Of a DNA stretch of 49,402 nucleotides, positions 34,785 through 44,267 are shown in pieces. A program made the translations under genes and the position numbers. How positions within the stretch are numbered: the stretch's first letter is position 1; each line of letters starts with the position of its first letter. This stretch comes from Bacteroidales bacterium UBA3743 (GTDB taxonomy: Bacteria; Bacteroidota; Bacteroidia; Bacteroidales; Paludibacteraceae): positions 1 to 49,402 of the forward strand of contig DFGT01000020.1 of the NCBI GenBank assembly GCA_002371265.1, in the 5' to 3' direction. The notes below the pieces were generated by a model that worked only from the letters and a program-made list of their open reading frames with translations, was not told the DNA's origin and searched no databases.

Positions 34785-37700
34785 TTATTTAACCATTACT
34801 TTATAAGCTTTGCCATTTATCACTAATAAGTAGCTGCCGCTCTGTTGAATAGGAATCTCAATAAAGTTGGAAGTGCCAGGATTCTGCACTTTCTTAGAGT
34901 AGATGCTTCTGCCATTCACATCACTCAACATTATACGTCCAACTACATTTCCTACGTAGATAGTGCGGTCTTTTGTGTAAACAACTGGTTCTAGATTATC
35001 TGCGGAAGATCCTTTGCTACCAGTCAATGTGCCGTAGTTGAAATACTCATCTCCATCGTTATAAACTGTTCTGTGAGTTTTTTCCACCACCGGATATGCG
35101 TCGATAGTGATGTCTGACGAACGAAGTGCGGAAGAATCGCGAATCACGTTCAGATTCTGATAATATGGCTGAGTGCCATCCGTGACTCCTTTATTCAATT
35201 TGTAGCAAACCTCTCCATTTGCAAATTGTTCTGCAGTCATAGCGTGAATATCCAAATCTGTGTCTGTATATGTTCTTATTGAACAGCTGTCGTTCCAGTA
35301 ATCTCCCATACACTTATCGAGGTAATAGCAATTATGTAGGCAAAAACCATCGATTTTTTCTTTGTTGAAATCATAATTACGCATAGGGTACATGTTATAT
35401 GGATTACCTCCGAATATACCGGCGAAACATTTATTTTTTCCTCCAGTCACTTCCCCTAAATTATAGCAATTGAATAAGAATGCTTTATGTTGCAAATTCC
35501 CTGCCACAAGACCTCCTGGAGCATTTTCATCATCACAATTGCTGATACACAATATATGTCCGATGTTGTAACAGTTGTTTAATGTAGTTTCTATATGAGA
35601 GCTCCAATGAGAAGAAGCTATGCCGCTTATTGCCAATGTGCAATTGTTATCTGTGCTACTTATGAGTCCAGCATTCCAACAATTATCGAACCTTAAGAGT
35701 CTAGCATTTTTGTTATAGTTATATTCTTCTCCTCTGCATGCTATACCAGCAACGGCACGATAACCTTTTATGACTGCCAAATTATAGCAATATTCAAATG
35801 CACAGTCATTAGCATCACCAACTAATCCTGCAGCGGAAGAATTATTGGATTCAAGATGTCCGGTCACATAGCAGTTTGTGAATGAACAACTGTCAGCTGT
35901 GCCACATAGGATACCTGCAGGACTTTTCTCGTTTATTATCGCTCTACAGTTTTCAATACCTATATTCCTAAATACAGCATTCTTAGCATTAGCAATGAAT
36001 CCGGTTGTGGAAATAAAACACAAGCCATTGATCACATGTCCTTGTCCATCAAAATCACCTTGATAGGTCATGTTATAATCTATTCCTGTCCATACTTTAA
36101 GAGTTTTGATCAAATCATTGTCAGACGTTTCATCATACAGACTCCAATCCACGTCGTTTACCATAATGTCATTCATTAATCTGGCGTTAAGATAAACATT
36201 GCCTTTGTTTATATGATCTACAAATTCATATAGGTCGTCGACAGTGGAAATGTCGAAGCAGAATGATGCGGTAGTATCTCTATATCCACAGACACAATAG
36301 CCATAATCCAATTTATGGATATGGTTATCACATGTGGTGTCTTTCACACCACAATTGACGCAATAGCAGTTGTCATATTCGTGGATTTCAGGTCCTGTAT
36401 AATTGCATCGTATACAAACGCACTTCTTAAATAAGTGATCCTCGTTAATATTGAGAGTGTCATTTGTGAAATATTTAGGACATTTTTTGCCTGAGTACAC
36501 AATGTCATTACTAAATTTAGGATATGTATCTTTTCCTATTCTTTGTCCCCAAACTTGTTCCTCTTGATTTCCTTGAAGCAAATAGCACAACTCTCCGTTT
36601 TGTACTGTTGCTTTATCTACTTCAGTAGAATGTTCGTCACGATCATAGACATCATTAAAAATTGAATAGCAATTGATAAAACTTCCCTTCGAACTGTAGG
36701 ATGACATATATGAATTGGCAAAGCAATTGCTTATTGTTCCATTTTTATGAATGCCACAAAGATATGATCCCCCAAAAGAATAACAATTGTTAATTTCTCC
36801 TCCGTCGTTTATTCCACAAATTGTTCCTGTTCCTCCTGTAGAATTCGAGCAATATTTCATCTCTGTTGTCAATTCAGCGTGACATAAAGAAATGCGACCA
36901 TGATTAATACCGCAAATTATACCTCTGTATGTTCCGCAATCGCAAGTGGAATTTGATACTCCTAAATCCTTGATGTCTCCGCTATTGTCGGCAAACATTC
37001 CGATGTATGATCCAGTACCAGAAATATATAATCCACTGATGGTAAAGCCTTGGCCATCGAATGTGCCAGAGTAAAATGCGATAGGAGTCCATTTAAGTTG
37101 CCCATTTTCATCATTAGAAATGGTTTCCTCATTTACGACAATATCGTTCATGAGTTTGGCACAAACATTAGGCCCTTGATTTTTTACGACATCCGCAAAT
37201 TCATACAAATCATCTGCAGAGTAGATCTTAAAGGTATCAATGGGATGGCTACAATAGCTGCAGACATACACGTTTGGCTCATGAGACAAATCTTCGCCCA
37301 GTTCATTTGAAACTCGTCCAGGACACGATGTAGATGCTGGATAGACTCTCTTTCCTCCCAAAACAGGAAGAGTATCCACACCTATTGTTTGTCCCCAAAC
37401 AGTGTTGCCGTCATTTTTGCCACCATTCAATAGGAGGCAAGCCAACCCATTCTTCATTTGAAAATCAGAGACAGTATATACCTGGTCGTTTTTATTTGTA
37501 TATGAGTAGCTCAAGTAGACGGAATTGACAATATTCTTGTTGCCAGAATAGACTATCGAATCTGTTTGGTTGGACAGACATGAAGAGATTAATCCTCCTT
37601 GTTGATCGGAACAGATTCCTGCATTGTATTTGTGTTTTTGGTTGATAAGGCCTGCATTTAAGCAATTTGTAATGGTGCCATTCTCCATGTCGCCACAGAT

Positions 37701-38462
37701 GCCAGCGATATATGTGCTTGAACTGCTTTTAAATCCAATGGGTCCATAATTTATACATTTGCTGATTATTCCATCTTTCTGCGATCCGCAAATGCCGGCG
37801 TAGTGGTTGCCTGTCGAAACGTTGCCATAATTGGTACATTCAGAAATTGTACCATTGTTCATTCCGCAAATACCGCCTTCTGCAATTATTAGTCCATAAT
37901 TCACACATGAAAGGACATCTTTTTCGTTAAGACCAACAATGCCTCCTGAATAATCTTTTGCATAAGCTATTTTTCCGTAGTTCTGGCAATTTTTAATAGT
38001 TCCTTCGTTGTGTCCACAAATAAATCCGTTGAATTTACCACCTTTAATATAAGAATCTTTAATGGTTAGATTCTCGACGACACCAAGAGAATCTAAGTGA
38101 GAGAACAATCCGATATAATCAAGTTTTGTATTTATAAGATAAATACCTCGGATGACGTGATTGGCTCCGTCGAATGTGCCGTTGTAGGCGGTTGAATCAT
38201 TGCCTATTGGAATCCATTCCTTGTAATCATCTTTGGTCGGATTGCCTACGCTGTCCAATTCTATTTCGTTGATGGTGATATCATCTGTCAATACAGCACA
38301 CGCATTAATATCTTTTTTTACCAATTCTGTGAATTCATATAATTCTTCAACAGAACCAATTTGAAAAGGATCATTCTGACTTCCTGTTCCGTCTAATGCA
38401 TATACGGAAAAAAACGAAATAGAGGAAGTGAATAAAAGAGATAAGGTTTTTTTCATAAACAT
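34785..38462 (-). CDS. Large secreted GLUG-repeat protein with sorting tail
   Basis: From the ATG at 38462 (or 38456, two residues shorter) the product has about 1225 residues. A signal peptide (MKKTLSLLFTSSISFFSVYA) is followed by three related modules, each opening with a 'VxELYEFxxxV' segment (EELYEFTELV, DDLYEFADVV, DDLYEFVDHI), a line of the type 'W-PI...GTFDG..H.I.GI' and then many short GLUG-like repeats (GGIVGLN, GICGMNNGTI, ISECTNYGNVS) expected to form a beta-helix. Between modules are Cys-rich linkers with C-x2-C pairs (VCSYCSH; CVCIRCNY, CVNCG, YCVCGY). The tail VGRIMLSDVNGRSIYSKKVQ resembles a type IX secretion sorting domain. Likely a surface or secreted adhesin-like protein. 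Confidence 0.82.
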   Translation of the reverse strand: MFMKKTLSLLFTSSISFFSVYALDGTGSQNDPFQIGSVEELYEFTELVKKDINACAVLTDDITINEIELDSVGNPTKDDYKEWIPIGNDSTAYNGTFDGANHVIRGIYLINTKLDYIGLFSHLDSLGVVENLTIKDSYIKGGKFNGFICGHNEGTIKNCQNYGKIAYAKDYSGGIVGLNEKDVLSCVNYGLIIAEGGICGMNNGTISECTNYGNVSTGNHYAGICGSQKDGIISKCINYGPIGFKSSSSTYIAGICGDMENGTITNCLNAGLINQKHKYNAGICSDQQGGLISSCLSNQTDSIVYSGNKNIVNSVYLSYSYTNKNDQVYTVSDFQMKNGLACLLLNGGKNDGNTVWGQTIGVDTLPVLGGKRVYPASTSCPGRVSNELGEDLSHEPNVYVCSYCSHPIDTFKIYSADDLYEFADVVKNQGPNVCAKLMNDIVVNEETISNDENGQLKWTPIAFYSGTFDGQGFTISGLYISGTGSYIGMFADNSGDIKDLGVSNSTCDCGTYRGIICGINHGRISLCHAELTTEMKYCSNSTGGTGTICGINDGGEINNCYSFGGSYLCGIHKNGTISNCFANSYMSSYSSKGSFINCYSIFNDVYDRDEHSTEVDKATVQNGELCYLLQGNQEEQVWGQRIGKDTYPKFSNDIVYSGKKCPKYFTNDTLNINEDHLFKKCVCIRCNYTGPEIHEYDNCYCVNCGVKDTTCDNHIHKLDYGYCVCGYRDTTASFCFDISTVDDLYEFVDHINKGNVYLNARLMNDIMVNDVDWSLYDETSDNDLIKTLKVWTGIDYNMTYQGDFDGQGHVINGLCFISTTGFIANAKNAVFRNIGIENCRAIINEKSPAGILCGTADSCSFTNCYVTGHLESNNSSAAGLVGDANDCAFEYCYNLAVIKGYRAVAGIACRGEEYNYNKNARLLRFDNCWNAGLISSTDNNCTLAISGIASSHWSSHIETTLNNCYNIGHILCISNCDDENAPGGLVAGNLQHKAFLFNCYNLGEVTGGKNKCFAGIFGGNPYNMYPMRNYDFNKEKIDGFCLHNCYYLDKCMGDYWNDSCSIRTYTDTDLDIHAMTAEQFANGEVCYKLNKGVTDGTQPYYQNLNVIRDSSALRSSDITIDAYPVVEKTHRTVYNDGDEYFNYGTLTGSKGSSADNLEPVVYTKDRTIYVGNVVGRIMLSDVNGRSIYSKKVQNPGTSNFIEIPIQQSGSYLLVINGKAYKVMVK

Positions 38463-38478
38463 ATTATTTATCAATGTG

Positions 38479-38486
38479 CAAAAATA
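38479..38486 (-). promoter_or_regulatory. -7 element of the GLUG-repeat gene
   Basis: TATTTTTG on the minus strand, 17-23 bases before the start, matches TAnnTTTG and supports starts at 38462 or 38456 rather than the longer frame to 38540. Confidence 0.55.
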
Positions 38487-38647
38487 AAATTTATTTTCGG
38501 GGTAATATGATATTTTCTTAAAAATGTCCAATTGTTCCATCCTTAATTGCGAGAAGAGGAAAGCATAGCCCCCAAAATATGATTTTTTAATGATGAAATA
38601 GACGTAGTTTCAGTCATAACCTATTAATGAACTTTTTCTTAATTTAA

Positions 38648-39439
38648 TCATTCTACTCTTTCTATTTTTTTGAATCGTAAGACGATTGGAAGTTTGCAAA
38701 GTGAGTCTTTCTCTGCCGGTGTTATATAGTTGTATTTCGCCATCTGCTCCAACACGTAATTGCGTCGCTCCAAGCATTTGTCATATCTTCGTTCACGAGT
38801 TGGATTATACAAAGAAGGATTTTTCATCATGCCAACAAGCATCGCAGCCTCTTCTGTCTTTAATCTGTCTGGTGTCGTGGAGAAATAGACAATTGCCGCA
38901 CCATAGATGCCGATTGCGTTGTGGAGAAAGTCCGTATCGTTAAGGTAAATAGTCAAGAGTTCTTGTTTTGTAAAGAATCTTTCAAGGTCAATCATCGTTT
39001 TTATCACAATTGGTTCATACAAAAAACTGTTATATTTTTTCATTAACAAACGATAAGATAATGTATATGCTAATTGTTCTGTGATAGTTGGCTTGAATGT
39101 CTTTTCTCCTCTTGCTAAATCATTGTACATTGCTTTGAAGACGTTTTTGAAATCTATACCGGAATGCTCATAGAAATTGGGATCTTCAATTGCAATCAAA
39201 GCGTTGGTGACGCAACTTGGAATTTCATCGTATGAACAGTAGATTCTTCGGCTGGCGTTTTTGGCATCGCGTGAGCCATAGATTAGGGCTGTCATTTTTT
39301 TTGAATTAAAGCACTCTTCGACAGTCATGGCATATTCATCGTAGTGGTTCTTTGTTTGGATTATTATATTAACGCTGAATCCTAAGATTATTGATACGAA
39401 TATCCAATATATGATTGTCAATTTTCCGCTTATGCTCAT
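38648..39439 (-). CDS. Truncated transglycosylase (GT51) paralog of PBP1A
   Basis: From MSISGKLTIIYW (ATG at 39439) the product has 263 residues: an N-terminal membrane anchor and a GT51 domain only. It parallels the first 265 residues of the adjacent PBP1A. The catalytic Glu85 is kept in AIEDPNFYEHSGIDF and the second acidic helix ERFFTKQELLTIYLND is present, but the GGGSTISQQLAK loop of PBP1A reads FKPTITEQLAYT. The protein stops where the linker to the transpeptidase would begin. The upstream open frame to 39517 is a translated GAGACGC repeat. It may be a working monofunctional glycosyltransferase, a modulator of PBP1A, or a decaying copy. Confidence 0.8.
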   Translation of the reverse strand: MSISGKLTIIYWIFVSIILGFSVNIIIQTKNHYDEYAMTVEECFNSKKMTALIYGSRDAKNASRRIYCSYDEIPSCVTNALIAIEDPNFYEHSGIDFKNVFKAMYNDLARGEKTFKPTITEQLAYTLSYRLLMKKYNSFLYEPIVIKTMIDLERFFTKQELLTIYLNDTDFLHNAIGIYGAAIVYFSTTPDRLKTEEAAMLVGMMKNPSLYNPTRERRYDKCLERRNYVLEQMAKYNYITPAEKDSLCKLPIVLRFKKIERVE

Positions 39440-39481
39440 ATTGTACAATTTTGTGACATATTCAAATATTATTTTAAAAAA

Positions 39482-39507
39482 TAGAGACGCACGGCCATGC
39501 GTCTCTA
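39482..39507. repeat. GAGACGC-family palindrome
   Basis: TAGAGACGCA (39482-39491) pairs with TGCGTCTCTA (39498-39507) around CGGCCA. It lies between PBP1A and its truncated paralog and could act as a partial terminator. Confidence 0.88.
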
Positions 39508-39541
39508 CATTATTCATTTTTAATTCTTAAATCTTCATTTG

Positions 39542-41971
39542 TTATTCAAAGATTCCTTCCACTGCGTTCTCCTCTACTTTCTGGTCACCTGTGTTTTGGT
39601 TCTTACAGTTGTATGTCTCTTTCACGTTGAACTTACATTTCCTGTCGTAGTTTAGAGTCTTGTCGTCGAACACTTTGTTCATGTAGACTCCCCAGATAGG
39701 AAGCGCAGTAGATGAACCCTGTCCGTTACGCAGGTTGTCGAAGTGGATGTCTCGGTCTTCTCCTCCTACCCATACTCCTGTGATCAGGTCTGGAATGAAT
39801 GCCATAAACCATCCGTCGGAGTTGTTCTGTGTAGTACCTGTCTTTCCTGCCATTTCTGTCTCCCAACCGATTCTATATGCGTGCTTAGGACGACCGGGCT
39901 CCCATGGAATAGTGAAGTTGAAAGACGCTGCTGAAGAACGAATTCTCAATCCCGTACCACCGTCGATCACACCTCTCATCAATGAGATCATCTTTTCTGA
40001 AGTCTCGTCGCTGAAGATTTCTTTCATTCGTGGGCTGAATGTTGCCAATAGGTTTCCGTTGTTGTCGAAAATGCTCTCCACGTATACAGGCTCGATCTGG
40101 ATTCCATGGTTGGCAAACGCTGTATATGCGGCGCACATCTCGGCGATAGTCAAGTCGCAAACTCCAAGACAAAGGGAGTAGACTGGCTCGATCTCCTGGT
40201 TTTTGATACCGAATGAGTGAAGCAGTTTCACGAATCCTTCCGGATGGTATTGCATCATGATTCTTGCGGATGTCCAGTTGTTGGATGTCTGCAAACCACG
40301 TTTCAATGTGATCATCTGTCCTATCTCTTTTTTGCCCGACTCTCCGTAAGGCACATTCTTAGGCTGCCAGATAGTGTAGTCGTCTTCTCTCAGACCTGTC
40401 TGCACTTTTACGGATGGCTGAGTGTTAGCCACCTCGTCGCATGGGTTCATACCGTTCTCCATTGCGTATGCGTAAAGGAAAGGTTTGATTGTAGAACCTA
40501 CCTGACGGCGTCCGACCGTACACATGTCATATTGGAAGAAACGGAAGTCTGGACCTCCTACGTATGCTTTCACATGTCCATTCTTTGGATCGATACTCAT
40601 CATTCCGCTTCGTAGGAAATGCTTGTTGTAGATGATTGAGTCGAGTGGGGTGAGGACGGTGTCCTTTGTGCCATGCTCCCAATCAAACACCGACATCTGC
40701 ACTTTGGTGTTGAATGCTTTCTTTATCTCTGCTGCTGAGGCTCCTGCCGCCTTCATGCGTTGGTATCTGTCTGTCAGACGCATCGCTTTCTGTAGCATGG
40801 AATCTCTTTGAGCCTTTGTTGTCTTTGTTGAATATGGAGCGGTGCTGCGTCCTTTCTTCTCTTTGAAGAATAGTTGCTGGATATGTCCGCCCAAGAATTC
40901 TTTGATAGACTCTTCAGCATATTTCTGCATACGTGAATCTACAGTGGTGTGGATCTTCAATCCGTCTGTGTATAGATTGTATGGCGTTCCGTCTGGCTTT
41001 TTGTTCTTGTTGCACCATCCGTAAAGAGGGTCTGTCGCCCAAGCCAACGAATCCTCGTAGTATTTCTGACGTGCCCATTTTGGATATTGGCTCTTGACTG
41101 GCTCTTCCGCAGTCATCACCTTTCTTAGATACTCACGGAAATATGGAGCAAGACCTTCCTTATGGTCTACTTTGTTGAAATGCAATGTGATAGGGAGTTT
41201 CGACAATGAGTCTTTCTCTGCCTCTGTGATGAATCCTGCCTTTGCCATTTGTCCGAAGACGACGTTGCGTCGTCCCATACACATGTCGTAGCGGCTCTCG
41301 CGACGTGGGTTGTAAAGAGCTGGGTTTTTCAGCATTCCCACAAGCAACGCTGCCTCTTCCAATTTCAGTTTGTCTGGAGTGGATGAGAAGTAGACTTGCG
41401 CTGCGGAACGGATTCCCACCGCATTGTTAAGGAAGTCGAACTTGTTGAGATACATTGTCATGATCTCTTCCTTTGTATATAGCTTCTCAAGTTTTGCTGC
41501 AATCACCCACTCTGTCGGCTTCTGCATCGCGCGTTCCATCTTGTCTCTCGCCACATCTGTGTAAAGTAGTTTGGCAAGCTGTTGGGAAATAGTCGAACCA
41601 CCTCCTGAATTTTTCTGCTGAAGGATCACAGATTTGAAAATAGCACGGAAAAGTGATTTGAAGTCGATGCCTGAGTGCTCCTTGAAACGGATATCTTCTG
41701 TTGCAATCAAAGCGTTTACAAGATTTGGAGAGATATCTTCATAAGCTGTGAAGACGCGGTTCTCACTCGACTGGAAATAACGTCCAAGCACAACACCGTC
41801 GCATGAGAAAATTTCTGTCGCAAACTTATTCTTCGGACTTTGCAATTCTTCTACTGGGGGAAGGTGACCAAATGAACCGTTGTTGATTCCAATAAACATT
41901 GCGATGATAGCTCCTACAACTACCAAAAATATTGCCCAAAAGGCTATTGTCAATTTGCCGCTTATACTCAT
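39542..41971 (-). CDS. Class A penicillin-binding protein (PBP1A)
   Basis: The 809-residue bifunctional peptidoglycan synthase has an N-terminal membrane anchor (TIAFWAIFLVVVGAIIAMFI), a GT51 transglycosylase domain with ATEDIRFKEHSGIDF (Glu92) and GGGSTISQQLAK (123-134), and a transpeptidase domain with the active serine in VGSTIKPF (about residue 496), the SxN triad TSNNWTSAR (about 563) and KTG in MAGKTGTTQNNSDGW (about 709). It polymerises and cross-links peptidoglycan at the outer face of the inner membrane. The tail is short and charged. It has its own promoter and is followed by the truncated paralog. Confidence 0.95.
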   Translation of the reverse strand: MSISGKLTIAFWAIFLVVVGAIIAMFIGINNGSFGHLPPVEELQSPKNKFATEIFSCDGVVLGRYFQSSENRVFTAYEDISPNLVNALIATEDIRFKEHSGIDFKSLFRAIFKSVILQQKNSGGGSTISQQLAKLLYTDVARDKMERAMQKPTEWVIAAKLEKLYTKEEIMTMYLNKFDFLNNAVGIRSAAQVYFSSTPDKLKLEEAALLVGMLKNPALYNPRRESRYDMCMGRRNVVFGQMAKAGFITEAEKDSLSKLPITLHFNKVDHKEGLAPYFREYLRKVMTAEEPVKSQYPKWARQKYYEDSLAWATDPLYGWCNKNKKPDGTPYNLYTDGLKIHTTVDSRMQKYAEESIKEFLGGHIQQLFFKEKKGRSTAPYSTKTTKAQRDSMLQKAMRLTDRYQRMKAAGASAAEIKKAFNTKVQMSVFDWEHGTKDTVLTPLDSIIYNKHFLRSGMMSIDPKNGHVKAYVGGPDFRFFQYDMCTVGRRQVGSTIKPFLYAYAMENGMNPCDEVANTQPSVKVQTGLREDDYTIWQPKNVPYGESGKKEIGQMITLKRGLQTSNNWTSARIMMQYHPEGFVKLLHSFGIKNQEIEPVYSLCLGVCDLTIAEMCAAYTAFANHGIQIEPVYVESIFDNNGNLLATFSPRMKEIFSDETSEKMISLMRGVIDGGTGLRIRSSAASFNFTIPWEPGRPKHAYRIGWETEMAGKTGTTQNNSDGWFMAFIPDLITGVWVGGEDRDIHFDNLRNGQGSSTALPIWGVYMNKVFDDKTLNYDRKCKFNVKETYNCKNQNTGDQKVEENAVEGIFE

Positions 41972-42010
41972 TTTTCTTATAATCTCTTTGAAAAAAGTCT
42001 TTGTATCTTA

Positions 42011-42018
42011 CAAAACTA
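42011..42018 (-). promoter_or_regulatory. -7 element of the PBP1A gene
   Basis: TAGTTTTG on the minus strand, about 40 bases before the ATG at 41971, matches TAnnTTTG exactly. Confidence 0.5.
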
Positions 42019-42109
42019 TAGTTTTTTTCTCTTTTTATGAAGGGTTTTCGTTATTTTCTGCTTTTTGGCACCTATTCATGTTGCATTTGAACACTTATTA
42101 TATAGTAAT

Positions 42110-42799
42110 TTACATTATCCACTCCAAAATCGTTGGGGCGACAATGGCTGTCAGGATGCCGTTGAGCGACAATCCCAAACCTGCGTATGCTCCGAATCGT
42201 GGACTGATTTCCATCACACGTGATGTCCCGACTGCATGTGAGGCGGTGCCCATGCTCAAACTTTCCCCTATGGCGCTTTTGGCTCTCGTCAGACGAAAGA
42301 TGCTCAATCCGAATATGGCTCCGAAGATGCCTGTACACACCACTGCTGATACTGTTAGGGCGGGGATTCCTCCCGTCAACTCGGACACTTGCATTGCTAT
42401 TGGGGTGGTGACTGATTTTGGAGCGAGTGATAGCACTACCTCGTCCGTTGCTCCGAGCCATTTCGCTATGAAGACGACGCTGATAATCCCGACTAAACAT
42501 CCCACTATCTGCGACACAAGGATGGGGACAACCTGTTTCTTGATCTCATCCAGCTGCTGGTAGAGGGGCACACCCAATGCCACTACGCATGGGGAAAGCC
42601 ATATTTCGATCATAGCTCCAGCTTCTTTATATTTACTGTAGTCTATTCCTGTGATTTTCAAAAAGATAATTATTGCTGCGATACTCAATAGAATGGGATT
42701 GAGCAGCACGAAATTTGTACGTTTCTGTATGTATTTCGACACTGCGTAGACTCCAAACGTCAGGGCAAGAAGAAAGTATTTATTTTCTATGATTTCCAT
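42110..42799 (-). CDS. lrgB: LrgB/CidB-family membrane protein
   Basis: The 229-residue protein has about six to seven membrane segments and the LrgB signature (LAPKSVTTPIAMQVSELTGG, and SMGTASHAVGTSR near the C-terminus). LrgAB/CidAB proteins are holin-antiholin-like and in several bacteria take part in transport of pyruvate or glycolate-type small acids and in lysis control. It overlaps lrgA by 20 bases and is the last gene of a four-gene minus-strand unit. Confidence 0.93.
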   Translation of the reverse strand: MEIIENKYFLLALTFGVYAVSKYIQKRTNFVLLNPILLSIAAIIIFLKITGIDYSKYKEAGAMIEIWLSPCVVALGVPLYQQLDEIKKQVVPILVSQIVGCLVGIISVVFIAKWLGATDEVVLSLAPKSVTTPIAMQVSELTGGIPALTVSAVVCTGIFGAIFGLSIFRLTRAKSAIGESLSMGTASHAVGTSRVMEISPRFGAYAGLGLSLNGILTAIVAPTILEWIM

Positions 42800-43133
42800 T
42801 GCTCTTTCTGATGAGTTTATATGTCCATACTGTTGATGCCATCACCAATATCGTGCTGATGATGATGGAAACTGTTATTGGAATCCATTGGCTTTTGATC
42901 AGTCCGTAGTATAGCATCAGCGACACACCTGGAGGAATGAAAAAGAAAGCGAGATTTCCAGTGAGAAAATTGCTTGTCGACTTCACCCAACGAAGTTTGA
43001 TAATTCCAAGCTTGAGCAATAATGTGAGTGTGAGCATTCCGATGATCGACGATGGTATGCGGACTCCGGTCAGCCATACCACCAGTTCGCCGAATGCCAA
43101 CATGGCAAAGATGATGAATAGTTGCAGTGCCAT
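42780..43133 (-). CDS. lrgA: LrgA/CidA-family membrane protein
   Basis: The 117-residue protein has four membrane segments and the family motifs GVRIPSSIIGMLTLTLLL and FFFIPPGVSLM. It pairs with LrgB. The gene starts four bases after the stop of the upstream outer-membrane-like protein gene and overlaps lrgB, so it is cotranscribed and coupled. Confidence 0.92.
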   Translation of the reverse strand: MALQLFIIFAMLAFGELVVWLTGVRIPSSIIGMLTLTLLLKLGIIKLRWVKSTSNFLTGNLAFFFIPPGVSLMLYYGLIKSQWIPITVSIIISTILVMASTVWTYKLIRKSNGNHRK

Positions 43134-43137
43134 TGCG

Positions 43138-44247
43138 TCAGAATTCTACAGAGTAGCTTGCTGCGTATTGTGGTTTGAATGAGTCTGAGTCAAATGCGTC
43201 GTCGTACATTCTTAATCCGAAACCGAAACGCATGATTTTGTTTTTCTTGCCACGGTATGATAGGCCGGCACGTGGTTGGAACACCCATTTGCGATACTCA
43301 TCATAAGAGACGTATGGGCCGGCTGTCAGTTCTATGAATGGAGCGACGGGTGTTGGCGCGGATAGCACAAAGTCTAACATCGGTGAAAATGCCAACAGCT
43401 CAATTACTTCTATATCAATCAATACGCCGACGTAGCCTATGTGGTTGAAACGGTAGCCCATACCTCCGTTCAACACGAATCCCCAACTGTTGAATCCGAT
43501 TTTGTGCTCTCGATCGTCATAGTCGTTCCATGCTATTGTGGCTCCGATAGTTCCACGCCATCCGAATGTGCCGGGACCGTATTTGCTTTTGGCTATAGTC
43601 GTGTCTGCTTTGTTACGCTCTCTTGCGGATGGCTTCTTTACCTTTTCGTCTTTTTGCTCTTTTCCTTTAGATGCGGATGCTTTTTTTGAATCTTTGGCAT
43701 TGTCTGCCTTCTCATCACGAGATCTTCTCTCTCGCTTGGATTTCTCTTCTTTGACGTTATTGTCGGCTTTAGCGGTTGCCTTTGTGTCGCCGTCTTTTTT
43801 CACGTCGCTCTTTTTAGAATCATTGTCGGCTTTTTCGTCACGAGATCTTCTCTCTCGCTTGGATTTCTCTTCTTTGACGTTATTGTCGGCTTTAGCGGTT
43901 GCCTTTGTGTCGCCGTCTTTTTTCACGTCGCTCTTTTTAGAATCATTGTCGGCTTTTTCGTCACGTGATCTTCTCTCGCGTTTAGCCTTTTCTTCCTTGA
44001 CGTTATTATCGGCTTTTGCGTTTGCTTTTGTGTCAGAGTCTTTTTTGCCATTTATATTCTCTGACTTTTGCCCTTCGGCTTCTTTTTTAGCTCGTTCAGC
44101 TGCTCTCGCCTCTGCTCTTGCTCTTGCCTCAGCACGTGCTTTTTCGATTTTTGCTTTGCGTGCTTCCTGTAATGAGTCTGACGGAGTTTGTGCAGACGCG
44201 GAGATAAATATAAGTATGGATGTTATGAAAAATAGTAGTCTGTGCAT
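43138..44247 (-). CDS. Outer-membrane-like protein with charged tandem repeats
   Basis: From MHRLLFFITSILIFISASAQ (ATG at 44247) the product has 369 residues. After the signal peptide there is an Ala/Arg/Glu-rich helix (KARAEARARAEARAAERAKK), then about three 41-residue repeats of the type KRERRSRDEKADNDSKKSDV, almost identical in DNA, and finally a beta-strand-rich, aromatic C-terminal domain of about 150 residues (GTFGWRGTIGATIAWNDYDD to SYSVEF) ending in Phe, like small beta-barrels. The charged repeat may span the periplasm or bind peptidoglycan or nucleic acid; this is inference. It lies between aguB (20 bases) and lrgA (4 bases). Confidence 0.78.
   Translation of the reverse strand: MHRLLFFITSILIFISASAQTPSDSLQEARKAKIEKARAEARARAEARAAERAKKEAEGQKSENINGKKDSDTKANAKADNNVKEEKAKRERRSRDEKADNDSKKSDVKKDGDTKATAKADNNVKEEKSKRERRSRDEKADNDSKKSDVKKDGDTKATAKADNNVKEEKSKRERRSRDEKADNAKDSKKASASKGKEQKDEKVKKPSARERNKADTTIAKSKYGPGTFGWRGTIGATIAWNDYDDREHKIGFNSWGFVLNGGMGYRFNHIGYVGVLIDIEVIELLAFSPMLDFVLSAPTPVAPFIELTAGPYVSYDEYRKWVFQPRAGLSYRGKKNKIMRFGFGLRMYDDAFDSDSFKPQYAASYSVEF
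43716..43990 (-). repeat. 123-bp coding tandem repeat
   Basis: The marker cacg(a/t)gatcttctctc recurs at 43716, 43839 and 43962, exactly 123 bases apart (41 codons). The first two units are nearly identical and the third has drifted. The long open frame on the opposite strand here (43538-44278) is a by-product of this low-complexity repeat. Confidence 0.9.
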
Positions 44248-44267
44248 AGATGTCTTGTTTTTGTGGG

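Noticed and set aside
38648..39517. Longer start at 39517 for the truncated transglycosylase
   Set aside because: The extra 26 residues (with THGRASL) are a translated GAGACGC repeat, and MSISGKLTI matches the start of the neighbouring PBP1A.
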